A stretch of 22,819 bases of DNA, from positions 1 through 22,819 of the forward strand of contig JAKOGH010000815.1 of NCBI GenBank assembly GCA_024811115.1. The letters run 5' to 3'. The notes under the pieces were generated by a model that had not been told where the DNA came from, searched no databases, and worked only from the letters and a program-made list of their open reading frames with translations. A program made the translations under genes and the position numbers. The DNA comes from Terana coerulea. Its lineage: Eukaryota > Basidiomycota > Agaricomycetes > Polyporales > Phanerochaetaceae. This document shows, in pieces, positions 1-8,895 of the stretch. Positions within the stretch are counted from its first letter, which is position 1, and every line of letters starts with the position of its first letter.

Positions 1-842
1 AGTGCTTGGCGCAGCATTGCGCTTTTTCCTGATCATAATGGGGACACAGCTGATACCAACGCCGTTCTGGAAAAGAAGAGGCTTGTGGTTAGAAATGAAC
101 CATGGAGTATATATGGAAGTGAAGGAGCGTACAATGACGCCATTGTTGCAGCTGACCGTCAAGCTGCTGCACTCAGAGTCAGAACCAACACCAACAACGC
201 TGATGGGCGAGCAGGTCAGGCAATGAGCGCTGACATTGCTCGCGTCAATGCCGAGAAGGCAGAGCAGAGCAGATCCGGCGGCCGAGTTGGCCTAGTTTAC
301 GCATCCTCAGTGGTGAAACAGCTGGTAGAGGAAAATAATACTCACAGGCTCGGTGCTGTCACAGCACGCTGTGAGTCAGGTTGGCGGGTGGCGCCGTGTT
401 GTGCTTCTTCGTGGTCAAAATCAGGATGCAGCCAATACTGACGCCGTTCTGTGTGCACACATTGTGAGGACAGCAACTAAAAGCGCAGGCAACTATGACC
501 ACGTATGACGACTCCGTTCAAGCACGAGACAGTGCTGTCGCTGAACTTGGAGCCAGACCTGACGCCGACAACACTGATGGGCGAGCAGGTCCAGGCCGTC
601 ATAAACCCGCTGATGTCACTCGTGGAGATGCCGAGCAGCCCAAGCAAGGCAGAGCCTGCAGCAGAGGAGGCCTTGAAGTCTTGTCAGTAGCTATTCGGCA
701 ATACATAGTCAACAAAATGGTACTAACAGATTCAGTGCTGGCGCGGCAGGCCCGTGTGTTGGGGCGTCGGTGTATTACGCTTAGTGTGGCAACCGCAAGA
801 AGAGGGATGGTGATGACGGTGGCAGAGAGAGTGAGAGAACAT
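1..842 (-). pseudogene. Decayed multi-domain hydrophobin, cut by the left edge
   Basis: Read on the minus strand from the ATG at 842-840, this is a third copy of the tri-modular hydrophobin. The start context (GCAAACAAG before ATG) and the LPLLAVAT signal-peptide remnant are present. The LPTGI repeat tract is missing and the signal peptide is frameshifted. The first CC pair reads ACRAS instead of ACCAS. Module 1 (about 500-690) has lost the cysteine of SEC (it reads SKF). The donor of the second intron reads AT instead of GT, and an in-frame TGA follows in the linker exon near 380. Module 2 (about 130-290) still shows TCSPIS, SECSS and VSC. The linker KKRNAAPST is visible at the very edge, so a third module probably lies outside the window. 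This is clearly a relative of the genes at 4622 and 18184 and clearly non-functional as read. Confidence 0.85.
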
Positions 843-2150
843 CTTGTTTGCTTGAGAGGTTTGGAGGAGCAGTGGATGTGAAGGCTGTTTGTTGATGAAC
901 AATCCTCAAGTCGAGGAGGCCTGCTTATATACACTCGGAATACAATGCCATGCTGAGGAAGGCGCACTTCAACATCAGAGAACGCAGCATGTTCGTAGCG
1001 GGGCAGTGAAGGAGCGGTCGAGAAACTCCACAGAGCGAGGATGGAGGGATTATTTTCCAATAACAATGTGGAGTATCTGCCCATAGTAGGAGCAGGACAT
1101 GAGGTCAGTTCTATAGACACTGCAAGAGGGACATGAGGCATACCTGATGGAAGCATCTCAAAATAGAAAGTATTGCCACTAAGCAAAACGTCACAGTGCC
1201 CGAGCTGCACGGCAGCTACTAGGCGATAAGGCACGTTTAACCTGAGACCCGACATGATTTAGTAAATCTTCCTTTGTGTCATCGCAATCGACGTCAACAC
1301 TTCTCGAGCTTCGATTTGAAATGTACGTGGTGAAAATGCCGGGATTGTCCAAACCTGTCATGTCCATGAACAAGCCCGGTGTCAGTCAAGCTTCTGAACA
1401 ACAATCTTCGAGATACTCACTACTCTGCATTCGATCCCTTCATCCTGCAACCGAGGTGTAACAGCCTACACCAGGTTAAACCATAAAAGCGTGGCGAGAA
1501 GGCGATGCATGTCATTGAATGATATCACCGATCAGCCTCGTGCTCTGCGCAAATGAATGTGAGGGCGATGAACAACTTAGCCGAGACGACAGGTTTTGGA
1601 GAGGATATCGCCGACATTCAGATACATTTGAATCAAGGCGGCGGCTCTATTGGAGCATGAATGAATTCGAGGGGATGCGCGCTCACCACATCAGCAACGT
1701 CTCTTCACACATTTAGGTCAGGAAGACGACCGGTTGTGGAGCGGCAACACGGTAGAGGTGTTTAGGACGACAGTTCTGGCTATCTTGCGCTGCACTCCGT
1801 AATACAAGGGTAGAGACGGCTACTGCCGCGAGTGCGTGCTGCGGCGGCGCGGAGAATGGGCTGCGTGAGAACAGGCTGGTAAGCACATGCAACACGTCAC
1901 CAAGACGCAGAGAATGGAGGACATTACCTTCGTGCCAAACCAGATATTCGTTGAGACATGCAAGACAAGCAATCTGTGCCTCTTCTCGCGACTAAAGTCT
2001 GGGACTCTAGAGATAGTGAGGACAAGCTGAGTTGGTAGAATTGAAAAGGTGTGGAAGACGATCGAGCGCCGAACGACTCTGAAACGTACTTTCGGCAATC
2101 CCCGACGCCACGACGGCTTTGCTGTGAGAGGAATGTTTTCTCGCGCCTGC
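843..2150. repeat. Upstream flank, third copy of the tri-hydrophobin unit
   Basis: No gene is supported here. The stretch is a diverged copy of the flank upstream of the genes at 18184 (18185-19500, same orientation) and 4622 (about 3300-4620, inverted). Shared landmarks are the string GTCATTGAATGATATCA near 1512-1528, also at about 18870 and inverted at about 3930, and the string GACGCCAC near 2105, 3352 (inverted) and 19450. An upstream pseudo-exon lies at 1144-1255 on the minus strand, followed by a 67 bp intron-like segment at 1077-1143. Small ORFs do not keep the same frame between copies, so coding is unlikely. Confidence 0.6.
924..931 (-). promoter_or_regulatory. TATA box of the decayed hydrophobin
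   Basis: TATATAAG on the minus strand, 89 bp from the first base of the ATG at 842. The same spacing is seen in the five other hydrophobins, so the promoter came along with the duplicated unit. Confidence 0.5.
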
Positions 2151-2154
2151 ATAG

Positions 2155-2400
2155 TGGTGGATCGGAGCAAGATGCCATCGGCGCTTCGCGTCTCTCTTCC
2201 CGCCTTCACCTGCTCGCGCCCCCGCACCACCATGCAAAGCCACCGCACCACGCCGAGACCCGACCCGACCCCAACCACCTTTCTCGTCTCCATTCTGTTC
2301 TCGAGAACGGTGACGTAGACGCGTCACGACCGGACGACCTCCCTGCGCCGACGCCTTCCCCGCCCCAACCGCGTTCCCAGGCACGGTCCACGGTGCGTAA
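2155..2400 (+). repeat. GC-rich boundary repeat R1, copy 1 (outer left)
   Basis: This segment contains GCGCTTCGCGTCTCTCTTCC, then CACCTGCTCGC and CGACGCGTCACGACCGGACG-type sequence. Related copies are at about 10610-10775 (+), 12764-12850 (-) and 20465-20640 (-). The four copies sit at the outer and inner ends of both arms. A weaker relative is seen near 6325-6370 and inverted near 16480-16510. No coding role is recognised. Confidence 0.65.
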
Positions 2401-3250
2401 ACGTCGGGCTAGGCGGTCGTTCGAGGGGACCGACGCGCTAGATATCCGTGGAGAAGTGTAAAGCGTGTAGGCTGCTGCGGGACGAGGGCCGTAGGTCGTG
2501 ATGCAGGTACGCTCTCTTCATTCACCTCGCGTCACTAGAGGCCTGGCTATAGCCCTGTCCCTGCTACCCAGCCGCCGAGAAACCGAAGGCCGTACGCTCT
2601 GACTAGGCCTCAAATGCCTTGTGTCGGCGATCGCAGACTCCACGAAGGCTCTGCGGCTGGAAGCACGAGCCGGCGATTCCCGCGTGCGTGGTGTACAAAG
2701 GTGCGAGCGGACGAGCCGGATCCTCTATGAGTACCGGAACCAAATTGGATTGTATGCTGATAGCATGCAAACCTGCTAGGAGTGTACCCGCGAGCCAACC
2801 CGTGTCTTCTTCCTGGATCACGTTGAGCGTCGTGCCGCAGCTTGCAAGGCTCCCTGCGCGTTTTTGACACCACCTCCAATATTCCCGAACCGTCTCAGGT
2901 GGGCGAGTAATAGGCTCAAAAGAGCTCAGTCGTCTGAGGAGCTCGTGCTTGCGATGATGTGCGACGTGAAACTAAGCAGAGGTGCGCGGTCCTCCAATCA
3001 TCTACCACGCTCGGTGCACCGCCTGATACGTCCCATCAGCATGAACTCCATTCTCTACTACGCCGTCTCGGCCACTACCGAAGTCTCTCCCTGGTCACCT
3101 CCTCTACCTTGTTTTACCCGTATATGTGCCCAGTGCGAATCAAACCTGTCTCACTGCGCGCTCGGCCGGGACGTCTGCACGCGTCATCTTCAGAGCTCAG
3201 AGTTTCCCGGATCAAACGGTCGCTGGCTATACTGTGGTCAAGGCTGACCG
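2401..3250. other. Intergenic, arm-conserved, no gene recognised
   Basis: The whole stretch is mirrored at about 19580-20400. It includes GGATCCGGCTCGTC-type sequence (inverted here near 2715), also found at 6683, 16100 (inverted) and near 20090. A 179-codon ORF at 2959-3498 is open here, but its mirror copy is split between frames by indels. I therefore do not call a gene. Confidence 0.5.
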
Positions 3251-4200
3251 ACCGTGCCTTCAAAACGATATCCATTGGTCGTAACGGCCCCTGGTGCTCA
3301 GCTCTGTGGGGCTGGCGCGAGAAACGCTCGCCTCTCGCGGTAGTACGTCTTCGTGGCGTCGGTGGTTGCCGAGACTGCGCTTTGGAGCCTGGTGTTGGCG
3401 CTCCGTCGTCCCTTTCTGAGCTACTTCAGCTCTACCTACTCGGCCAGCCTTCGCTTTCTTCGACGTCTCAGTCTCGGGCAGAGGTATACATTTCTTGATC
3501 GTCTGTCTGAACAAAGACAGTCTAGCGTGAAGGTAATCTGCCCCGTTCTTTAGTAACGTGTTGCGTGTGCTTACCTGGTTCTCACGCAGCCCATTCTCGG
3601 CGTAGCCGCCGCACTTACTCGCGGCAGTCGCCGTCTCCACCCTCATGTTCTGGAGTGTGATAGAAGGTAGCTAGAGCTCTCTTGCTCAACACCTCTCCCG
3701 TGTTACCCACTCCACAACCAGGTCGTTTACATGGCCTAGACGTGTGAAGAGACGCCGCAGATGAGGTGAGTGCGCAATAACCTCGAGTTCCTTCATGCTC
3801 CAGCGGAGCCGCCACCGGCTGTCAAATACACATGAATGTCGGAGATATTCACTCCAAACCCTGCCGTTTCGGCCAAGTTGTTCATCGCCCTCACATTCAT
3901 TTGCGTGGGGCACGAGGCTGATGGGTGATATCATTCAATGACATATACCACCTTCTCGCTACGCTTTTGCGGTTTGACCTGCGCTATTGCCTGCTGCATC
4001 TTGGTCGCAGGACTGAGGGTTCGAACGCAGAGTGGTGAGTGTCGTGCGAAGACTGTAGTTTGGACGCTTAACTGACACTGGACTTTTCCAGGGCACAAAG
4101 CATCCTCATAGCGTTAAGTCGGACAATGCCGGCAACCCACGACGTACATTCATATCGAAGCTCGACCAGCACTATTTCAACTCCGATGACGCGCGGGAAG
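3251..4200. repeat. Far-upstream flank of the tri-hydrophobin, present three times
   Basis: Inverted relative to 843-2150 and 18620-19560. It contains GTTGCCGAGACTGCG near 3365 and the GATATCATTCAATGAC string near 3930. A segment at about 4030-4200 (CTTAACTGACACTGGAC and following bases) recurs upstream of the gene at 11878 as two diverged copies (about 11150-11300 and 11640-11760). No conserved reading frame was found. Confidence 0.55.
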
Positions 4201-4202
4201 AA

Positions 4203-4388
4203 TTACCAAAACATGTTGGTTTTCAACTTGAACGTGTCTCGTCGCCTAGTAGCTGCGGTGCAGCTTGGGCTGTGACGTTTTGCTTGGTGGTGACACTTTC
4301 TATTTTGGTAATTTCCATCAGGTACGCCGGAAACTGCTTTCGCAATTTCCACAGAACTGATCTGACGTTTTCCTCCTAGTATGTGCAG
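4203..4388 (+). other. Upstream pseudo-exon plus intron-like segment
   Basis: About 420-230 bp before the hydrophobin start there is a stretch that translates as GCDVLLGGDTFYFGNFHQ and ends at 4321. A 67 bp segment bounded by GT and AG (4322-4388) follows. The equivalents end at 1144 and 18488 (minus strand), each followed by a 67 bp GT-AG segment, and a diverged form with LGGDTLRFG ends at 8743 with a 59 bp GT-AG segment. The frame upstream is broken by a TGA here. It could be a 5' leader exon, a relic of a captured gene, or a conserved regulatory block. I do not recognise a family. Confidence 0.4.
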
Positions 4389-4470
4389 ACACTCCACTTC
4401 GCTATTGAATGCCAACTCCTTCGTGCTCGTTCTGCGGAGCTTGACGATCGCGCCCTCACCTCCCGGCTAA

Positions 4471-4485
4471 GAACATACTACATCG
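4471..4485 (+). promoter_or_regulatory. Conserved upstream motif ACATACTACRTCGTC
   Basis: ACATACTACATCGTC lies about 150 bp upstream of the start at 4622. The same 15-mer, with G in place of A at position 10, is found at 8896-8910 and, on the minus strand, at 14589-14603 and 18322-18336, at a similar distance from each hydrophobin start. It is a candidate activator site. Confidence 0.45.
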
Positions 4486-4532
4486 TCTGGTATAGAACTA
4501 CGCCTTCCTCAGCTCGTCGCCGTATCCGAGCA

Positions 4533-4540
4533 CATATAAG
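4533..4540 (+). promoter_or_regulatory. TATA box of the tri-modular hydrophobin
   Basis: CATATAAG, about 88 bp before the ATG at 4622. Position and sequence match the TATA boxes of the other hydrophobins in the window. Confidence 0.65.
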
Positions 4541-4621
4541 TACGCATCCTCGACGCAAAGGTCATTCACCAGCAAACCGCACTCACACCCAGCGTTCCTC
4601 CAAGCCTCTCAAGCAAACAAG

Positions 4622-6079
4622 ATGTTCTCTCGCGTCCTCGCCGCCTCCGTCCTCGCCCTCCCCCTTCTTGCGGTCGCCACACCTGTTGCGCGCAATGCGG
4701 GCACCGAGGAGAAACGCCAACTCCCCACTGGTATTCTCCCTTCCGGCCTTCTCCCTACGGGTATTCTGCCCACTGGCATCCTCCCCACCGGCCTTCTTCC
4801 AACTGGCATTTTGGCCGCCAGCATTTTGCCCACCCCTATGCCTACTGGCGTTCTTCCTACCGGCATCTTGCCGACCGGGATTTTGCCTACGGGCATTCTT
4901 CCTACGGGCATCTTGCCGACGGGAGTTCTGCCCGCGGGCATTCTGTCTAGAGGCGCTGTGTCCGACGCGCCGACCACCGCCTGCTGCGCCAGCACCGAGT
5001 CTGTGAGTACCCTCTTGTGCATTGTGCATCGCAGAGCAGCTGCTGACGAAACGTTGCCTAGCCCACCTCCGCTGCAGGATCGGCCCTGCTTGGGCTGCTC
5101 GGCATTGATGCGAGCGACGTCAACGCGCTCATCGGCCTGACCTGCTCGCCGATCAGCGTCGTCGGCGTCGGGTCTGGCTCCGAGTGCAGCGGCAGCACCG
5201 TCTCGTGCTCGAACGGAGTCGTCGTACGTGGTCGCAGTTGCCTGCGCTTACGACTGCCGTCCTCACGATATGTGCACACAGAACGGCGTTGGTATCGGCT
5301 GTGTCCCGATCTCGACCACCAAGAAGCGCAACACGGCGCCGCCGGCCAACCCGACTACTGCGTGCTGCGACAGCACCGAGCCTGTGAGTACCAGTTATAC
5401 TCCTTGAATTTATCTCATCGCTGAGTGTGTATTAAACCAGGCCAACTCGGCCGCCGGATCTGCCCTACTCGGTCTTCTCGGCATCGATGCGAGCGACGTC
5501 AGCGCCCTCGTCGGCTTGACGTGCTCGCCCATCAGCGTCGTCGGCGTCGGCTCCGGCTCTGAGTGCAGCGGCTCGACGGTCAGCTGCAGCAACGGCGTTG
5601 TCGTATGTCCTTTCATTTCCACCTGCCCTTCATGGCTCGTTTCTGATCACAAGCATCTCTTTCGCGCAGAACGGCGTTGGCATCGGCTGCGTGCCCATCA
5701 CGGCGAGCAAGAAGCGCAACGCGGCGCCCAGCACCCCGACTACTGCCTGTTGCAACAGCACTGAGACCGTGCGTGCCCTAACTCGTCTGAATCTAAGTGC
5801 GCTTGCTAACGAGCTTGCTGCAGGCGAACTCAGCCTCCGGCTCTGCCCTTCTCGGCCTCCTCGGCATCGACGCGAGCGACATCAGCGGCCTCATCGGCCT
5901 GACGTGCTCGCCCATCAGCGTTGTCGGTGTCGGCTCTGGCTCGGCCTGCAGCGGCTCGACTGTGTCTTGCTCTAATGGTGTCGTTGTACGTCTTTCCCTC
6001 TTCTCCTCGTCGCCAAATTGGAGCTCACTGCTTTGTGCAGAACGGCGTCGGTATCGGCTGTGTGCCGGTCACTCTCTGA
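4622..6079 (+). CDS. Secreted tri-modular class I-like hydrophobin with LPTGI repeats
   Basis: Seven exons: 4622-5002, 5062-5223, 5282-5383, 5441-5602, 5670-5768, 5824-5985, 6041-6079. They give 368 residues. All six introns are 55-67 bp, GT-AG and phase 0. Residues 1-20 are a signal peptide (LALPLLAVA), then EEKR at 30-33, a likely kexin site. About 15 pentapeptides of the LPTGI type fill residues 35-108. Three hydrophobin modules follow, each with ACC, LTC, SxC, VSC and IGC spaced as in class I hydrophobins. Modules 1 and 2 differ at 4 of 54 residues in the large exon, modules 2 and 3 at 5 of 54. The linkers after modules 1 and 2 carry TTKKRN and ASKKRN. Each module has six cysteines; C1 and C6 of the usual eight are absent. 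Expected role: surface-active secreted coat protein, possibly cut into several peptides. Hydrophobin identity is firm; polyprotein processing is inference. Confidence 0.93.
4731..4951 (+). repeat. 15-bp coding minisatellite (LPTGI units)
   Basis: In-frame 15 bp units encode LPTGI with variants [15 protein letters not shown] and LPAGI, interrupted once by LAASI and LPTPMPTGV. Copy number differs between paralogues: exon 1 is 127 codons here and 122 in the mirror copy after allowing for its two lost bases. All frames are stop-free, which produces long false ORFs on both strands. Confidence 0.85.
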
Positions 6080-6744
6080 GCGTGTCGCGGCCGTACGAGA
6101 GTGCTTCGCAAAGGACACTAAAGATGTATGCATTGTTACGGACTGAATGACCAGTTTACTGTACGATAGGAATGGATGTATTGCAGCTCTCAAATATGTC
6201 TAATCGACTCTGAACAACATCATTATCGAGTCGACGATGTGGCACGTTGCTCGCTATGCGACCTGCTGGCGCTCAGTTTGAAGGTGTTTCGGAGCGGAAG
6301 GTTGGCAGAAGGCGGAGAGCTGCCGGCGCTTTGCGTCTTTCCTCCTGCGTTCATCTTCACTGTCATGCCCCGTCAAGCTATCGAGGCACTGTCAAGCCCC
6401 GTTTTAGTATGCACTCATTCCTGTGCAACTGAGCGCTGTTCTGCTTAGACTGCGACGCACCAGCTTGCCGAGTTCTCCAAATCCTAAGCCTACCTTACAC
6501 GATGCGTTGCTTTGATTCCGGCTTTACACAAGACCTTCCTTCTCCTAGATCGGCGGTACCCGAGCGACTACGGTGTCCTGATCCAGCCTGAGCTGTACCC
6601 GTACCATCGGCGTTGGCCGCAGCTGCAGCTTGAAAGAGCGGTATCGCCGTTTCCCACTCCGACTCAGGTACACGTATCGGAGGATCCGGCTCGTCGGCTC
6701 GCAACTTTGAAGCGACACGCGAAAACCTCAGGCTCTCACTTCTG
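6080..6744. other. 3' flank of the tri-hydrophobin, no gene recognised
   Basis: Mirrored at about 16060-16743. It contains the GGATCCGGCTCGTC-type dispersed sequence near 6683. A peptide reading VSPFPTPTQVHVSEDPARRL is shared by both arms around 6645-6700 and 16085-16145 (minus strand). The flanking frames are not kept, so this may be a relic exon, but I cannot assign it. Confidence 0.45.
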
Positions 6745-7857
6745 GCAGACGCAGAGACATGTCGCAAAAACCACCACAGCCATATGCGGCCGCATCAGGC
6801 CGCAGCAGATCTGGCGAGGCAAGGAGGCGCCCGGGGGCCTGATATGGGTCGAAAGTACGCTAAACTGCGCTATCAGCTCCGCTCAGGCCTGCTCAGCCTG
6901 ACGGGCCCTGCTAGGGTCTAATCAGCCTGCGGGAACCTCAGCAGGCCCTATCCGGCTTGGCCAGGCATGCGTATAGACACACGAAAAATGTTATTCACCA
7001 CCGTTCAACTACTTACCTAGTTTGTTACCTTGTCACAACACCCTAGACACAGACTGCATTAATGAGACGGTCAATTTACCGAGGGCACCAGCGGGATTTG
7101 AACCAACGGTGTAAATATTACCTACAAGTGTCACTAGACCAACTTACCACTGAGCCACGCGAGCTTTGTTTCCAACTTAACGTTATGAGTTATATAGCGA
7201 CTCTCTTTACACAAACATATCATATTCTACTGCAACGGTTGTTGCGAGACTGTCACCAACGTGCTAAGTGTCTTCTGTCTCAGTGTTCTGTCTATTTGCA
7301 GTGCTCTCATTCTCATCTAGCTGCGCAAGCATTTCCTGCAAGCCTGTTCACTTGCTCCCGGGCCCCTGAGCACCACCTGCACCCCTTGCTGACAACCATA
7401 ACCAGTTGTAGAGTTCGGAAATAGAACCTCATCCCATGTGCGAAATATATCAAGCACGGCGGGGTGCTCACCGAGGATTCCACGCATGAGATAGACAAGA
7501 TATTCTTCAAAGTCCTTCTGCCAGTTGATGCGACTCTGGGCGCCCGTCTCGTGAAACTCAATATCGGGAGATAGCGCCCAGCATGCCTGAAGTATGAAAG
7601 CATATTGAGCCAGAGAAATCTATGATGACTGACACCAACATACCATAATGCTTGCAGCGACGATAGCACCGGGTGTGGTGTGTGTTAACCGACACGTTCC
7701 CGCGTAAGCTGTACATAGTGCCGCGACTGCTCAGGCCTCAGGTCTGACCCAAACTGCCCACCTCTGAGAGACCCTGCTCAGACGCTCGCGTCCGCGTCAT
7801 CAGGCCTCATCAGGCGCTCAGAGCCTGGGATGCCTGGTCAGGTTTTTCGATTTTTGC
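6745..7857. mobile_element. 1.1 kb insertion, candidate non-autonomous DNA transposon
   Basis: Absent from the mirror arm. Homology to the right arm stops near 6738 and resumes at CTTTGTGGCG (7863). The ends carry a short inverted repeat, ATGTCGCAAAAA at 6759-6770 and its complement ending at 7858. The subterminal 100-200 bp at both ends are rich in TCAGGCC and CAGCCTG words (6790-6960 and 7725-7850). No transposase ORF is seen. A convincing target-site duplication was not found, so the exact ends and superfamily are open. Confidence 0.5.
7083..7164 (-). other. tRNA-like sequence, probable SINE head or decayed tRNA
   Basis: On the minus strand an A-box-like TGGCTCAGTGG and a perfect B box GGTTCAAATCC are present about 45 bp apart, in an 82 bp stretch with a plausible T arm. 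The acceptor strands (GCTCGCG and TGGTGCC) pair poorly and no clean anticodon arm forms. This fits a tRNA-derived SINE promoter or a decayed tRNA better than a working tRNA. It lies inside the 1.1 kb insertion that is absent from the other arm. Confidence 0.5.
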
Positions 7858-8391
7858 GACATACTTTGTGGCGTCGGTGGTCGCCGCAGTCGGGCCTCTG
7901 TTCGGCCCTGTGGTTGGTTTCTCCCTCCAACCTCGGCGCTGCCAGTCTGCATTGTCGCAGCCCGTCCCCGTAATCATCAGTGCTTGATTTCGACGGAAGA
8001 AAGTGGATTTCGGCCAGACGTCATCGTTCAACGTGAAAGTACCGTATCCCGTACTCTTTGAAAACACATCTTCCGGGTACGCACTCCATGCATCCTCTGC
8101 GTAGCAGACGTCCCTCCACGGCGGTCACCGTTCAACGACGTTATTTTACGGTCGAGGATCAGCGCAGCGCTACAGTCCCGTGCCAGGATGACATCGACCG
8201 TCGTCACGACGTGTGAACGTCGGACTCGTGGTGAGCACGCTGTACCCTTGCATTCTCGCATGGTCCCGCGCGCCCGCGGCCGTTTTGCAAATGTACGCGA
8301 ATAGCGGGCATACCCTCGCCATTGCCTCTTGGTTCTTTTGCGCTGTGTGCTGTCGTCAGATTCATATGTCGAGAACACGCGGCTGATGCGT
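7858..8391. other. Intergenic, arm-conserved, no gene recognised
   Basis: Mirrored at about 15111-15649, with substitutions and small indels. It begins with GTGGCGTCGGTGGTCGC, a word that recurs near 3352 and inverted near 19445. I see no frame that is kept in both arms. Confidence 0.45.
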
Positions 8392-8421
8392 GAGGTCATA
8401 CATTGACATATGTATGACCTC
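8392..8421. repeat. Perfect 11-bp inverted repeat (hairpin), left copy
   Basis: GAGGTCATACA, an 8 bp loop, then TGTATGACCTC. It is kept intact in the mirror arm at 15081-15110. It lies about 630 bp before the hydrophobin start at 9048. It could be a binding site for a dimeric regulator or simply part of a conserved flank. Confidence 0.6.
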
Positions 8422-8642
8422 GTCAGCACCTCTACGGTTCACTGCACCTACACGGCCGCAGGGTCCCTGTTACGATGTAGTTGGGCTGGCGGGATAGCAT
8501 TACGAGTGCGACAATACGAAGTTTTGAGCGCAACTAACGTCGACGTTTTCCAACTAGGGCAGACTTGAGACGGTAATCCCGACACTCCCCATGCCGCACG
8601 ATTCAAATTCGGAGTTCGGACGACTGAATGCACGCCAAAAAC

Positions 8643-8802
8643 ATGCTTCTTACCCTCGCCTTTGCCGCCGACATGTCATGCGTGTGGGATACCGTGACCT
8701 GTCCCTTGGTGGCGACACACTCCGTTTTGGGAAGGTCATTCAGGTACGCGCGACGATTTCTTCGCCGTATTTGACTGACTGGCTGTGTGTCTTGTCCGTC
8801 AG
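8643..8802 (+). other. Diverged upstream pseudo-exon with intron-like segment
   Basis: Related to 4203-4388. The stretch YRDLSLGGDTLRFGKVIQ ends at 8743, and a 59 bp GT-AG segment (8744-8802) follows. In the mirror copy the exon ends at 14756, but the acceptor reads GG instead of AG, so splicing there is not supported. Confidence 0.35.
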
Positions 8803-8895
8803 ATGTGACAAGGCTCCGCGTCGCCGTTGAGGAAGAACATCTCCGCGTCTCGTGCTGTGGAGCTTTGCAACGACGCCGCCACGCCGATGTCAAAA

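Noticed and set aside
599..1255. 218-codon minus-strand ORF as one protein
   Set aside because: It runs through the promoter, start and first intron of the decayed hydrophobin; only pieces are hydrophobin-like and they change frame.
2959..3498. 179-codon ORF as a gene
   Set aside because: The mirror copy at about 19337-19851 is split by indels, and no motif, signal peptide or intron pattern was recognised.
4731..4951. LPTGI resembles the bacterial sortase signal LPXTG
   Set aside because: It is a tandem structural repeat in a fungal secreted protein with no C-terminal sorting signal; the likeness is chance.
4731..4951. CRISPR-like regular repeats
   Set aside because: Units are contiguous 15 bp coding repeats without spacers, and the organism is a fungus.
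7083..7164. Functional tRNA gene
   Set aside because: The A and B boxes are good, but the acceptor stem has several mismatches and no clear anticodon arm forms.
6759..7858. Assigning the 1.1 kb insertion to hAT, CACTA or KDZ
   Set aside because: Neither a target-site duplication nor diagnostic terminal bases could be fixed by eye.
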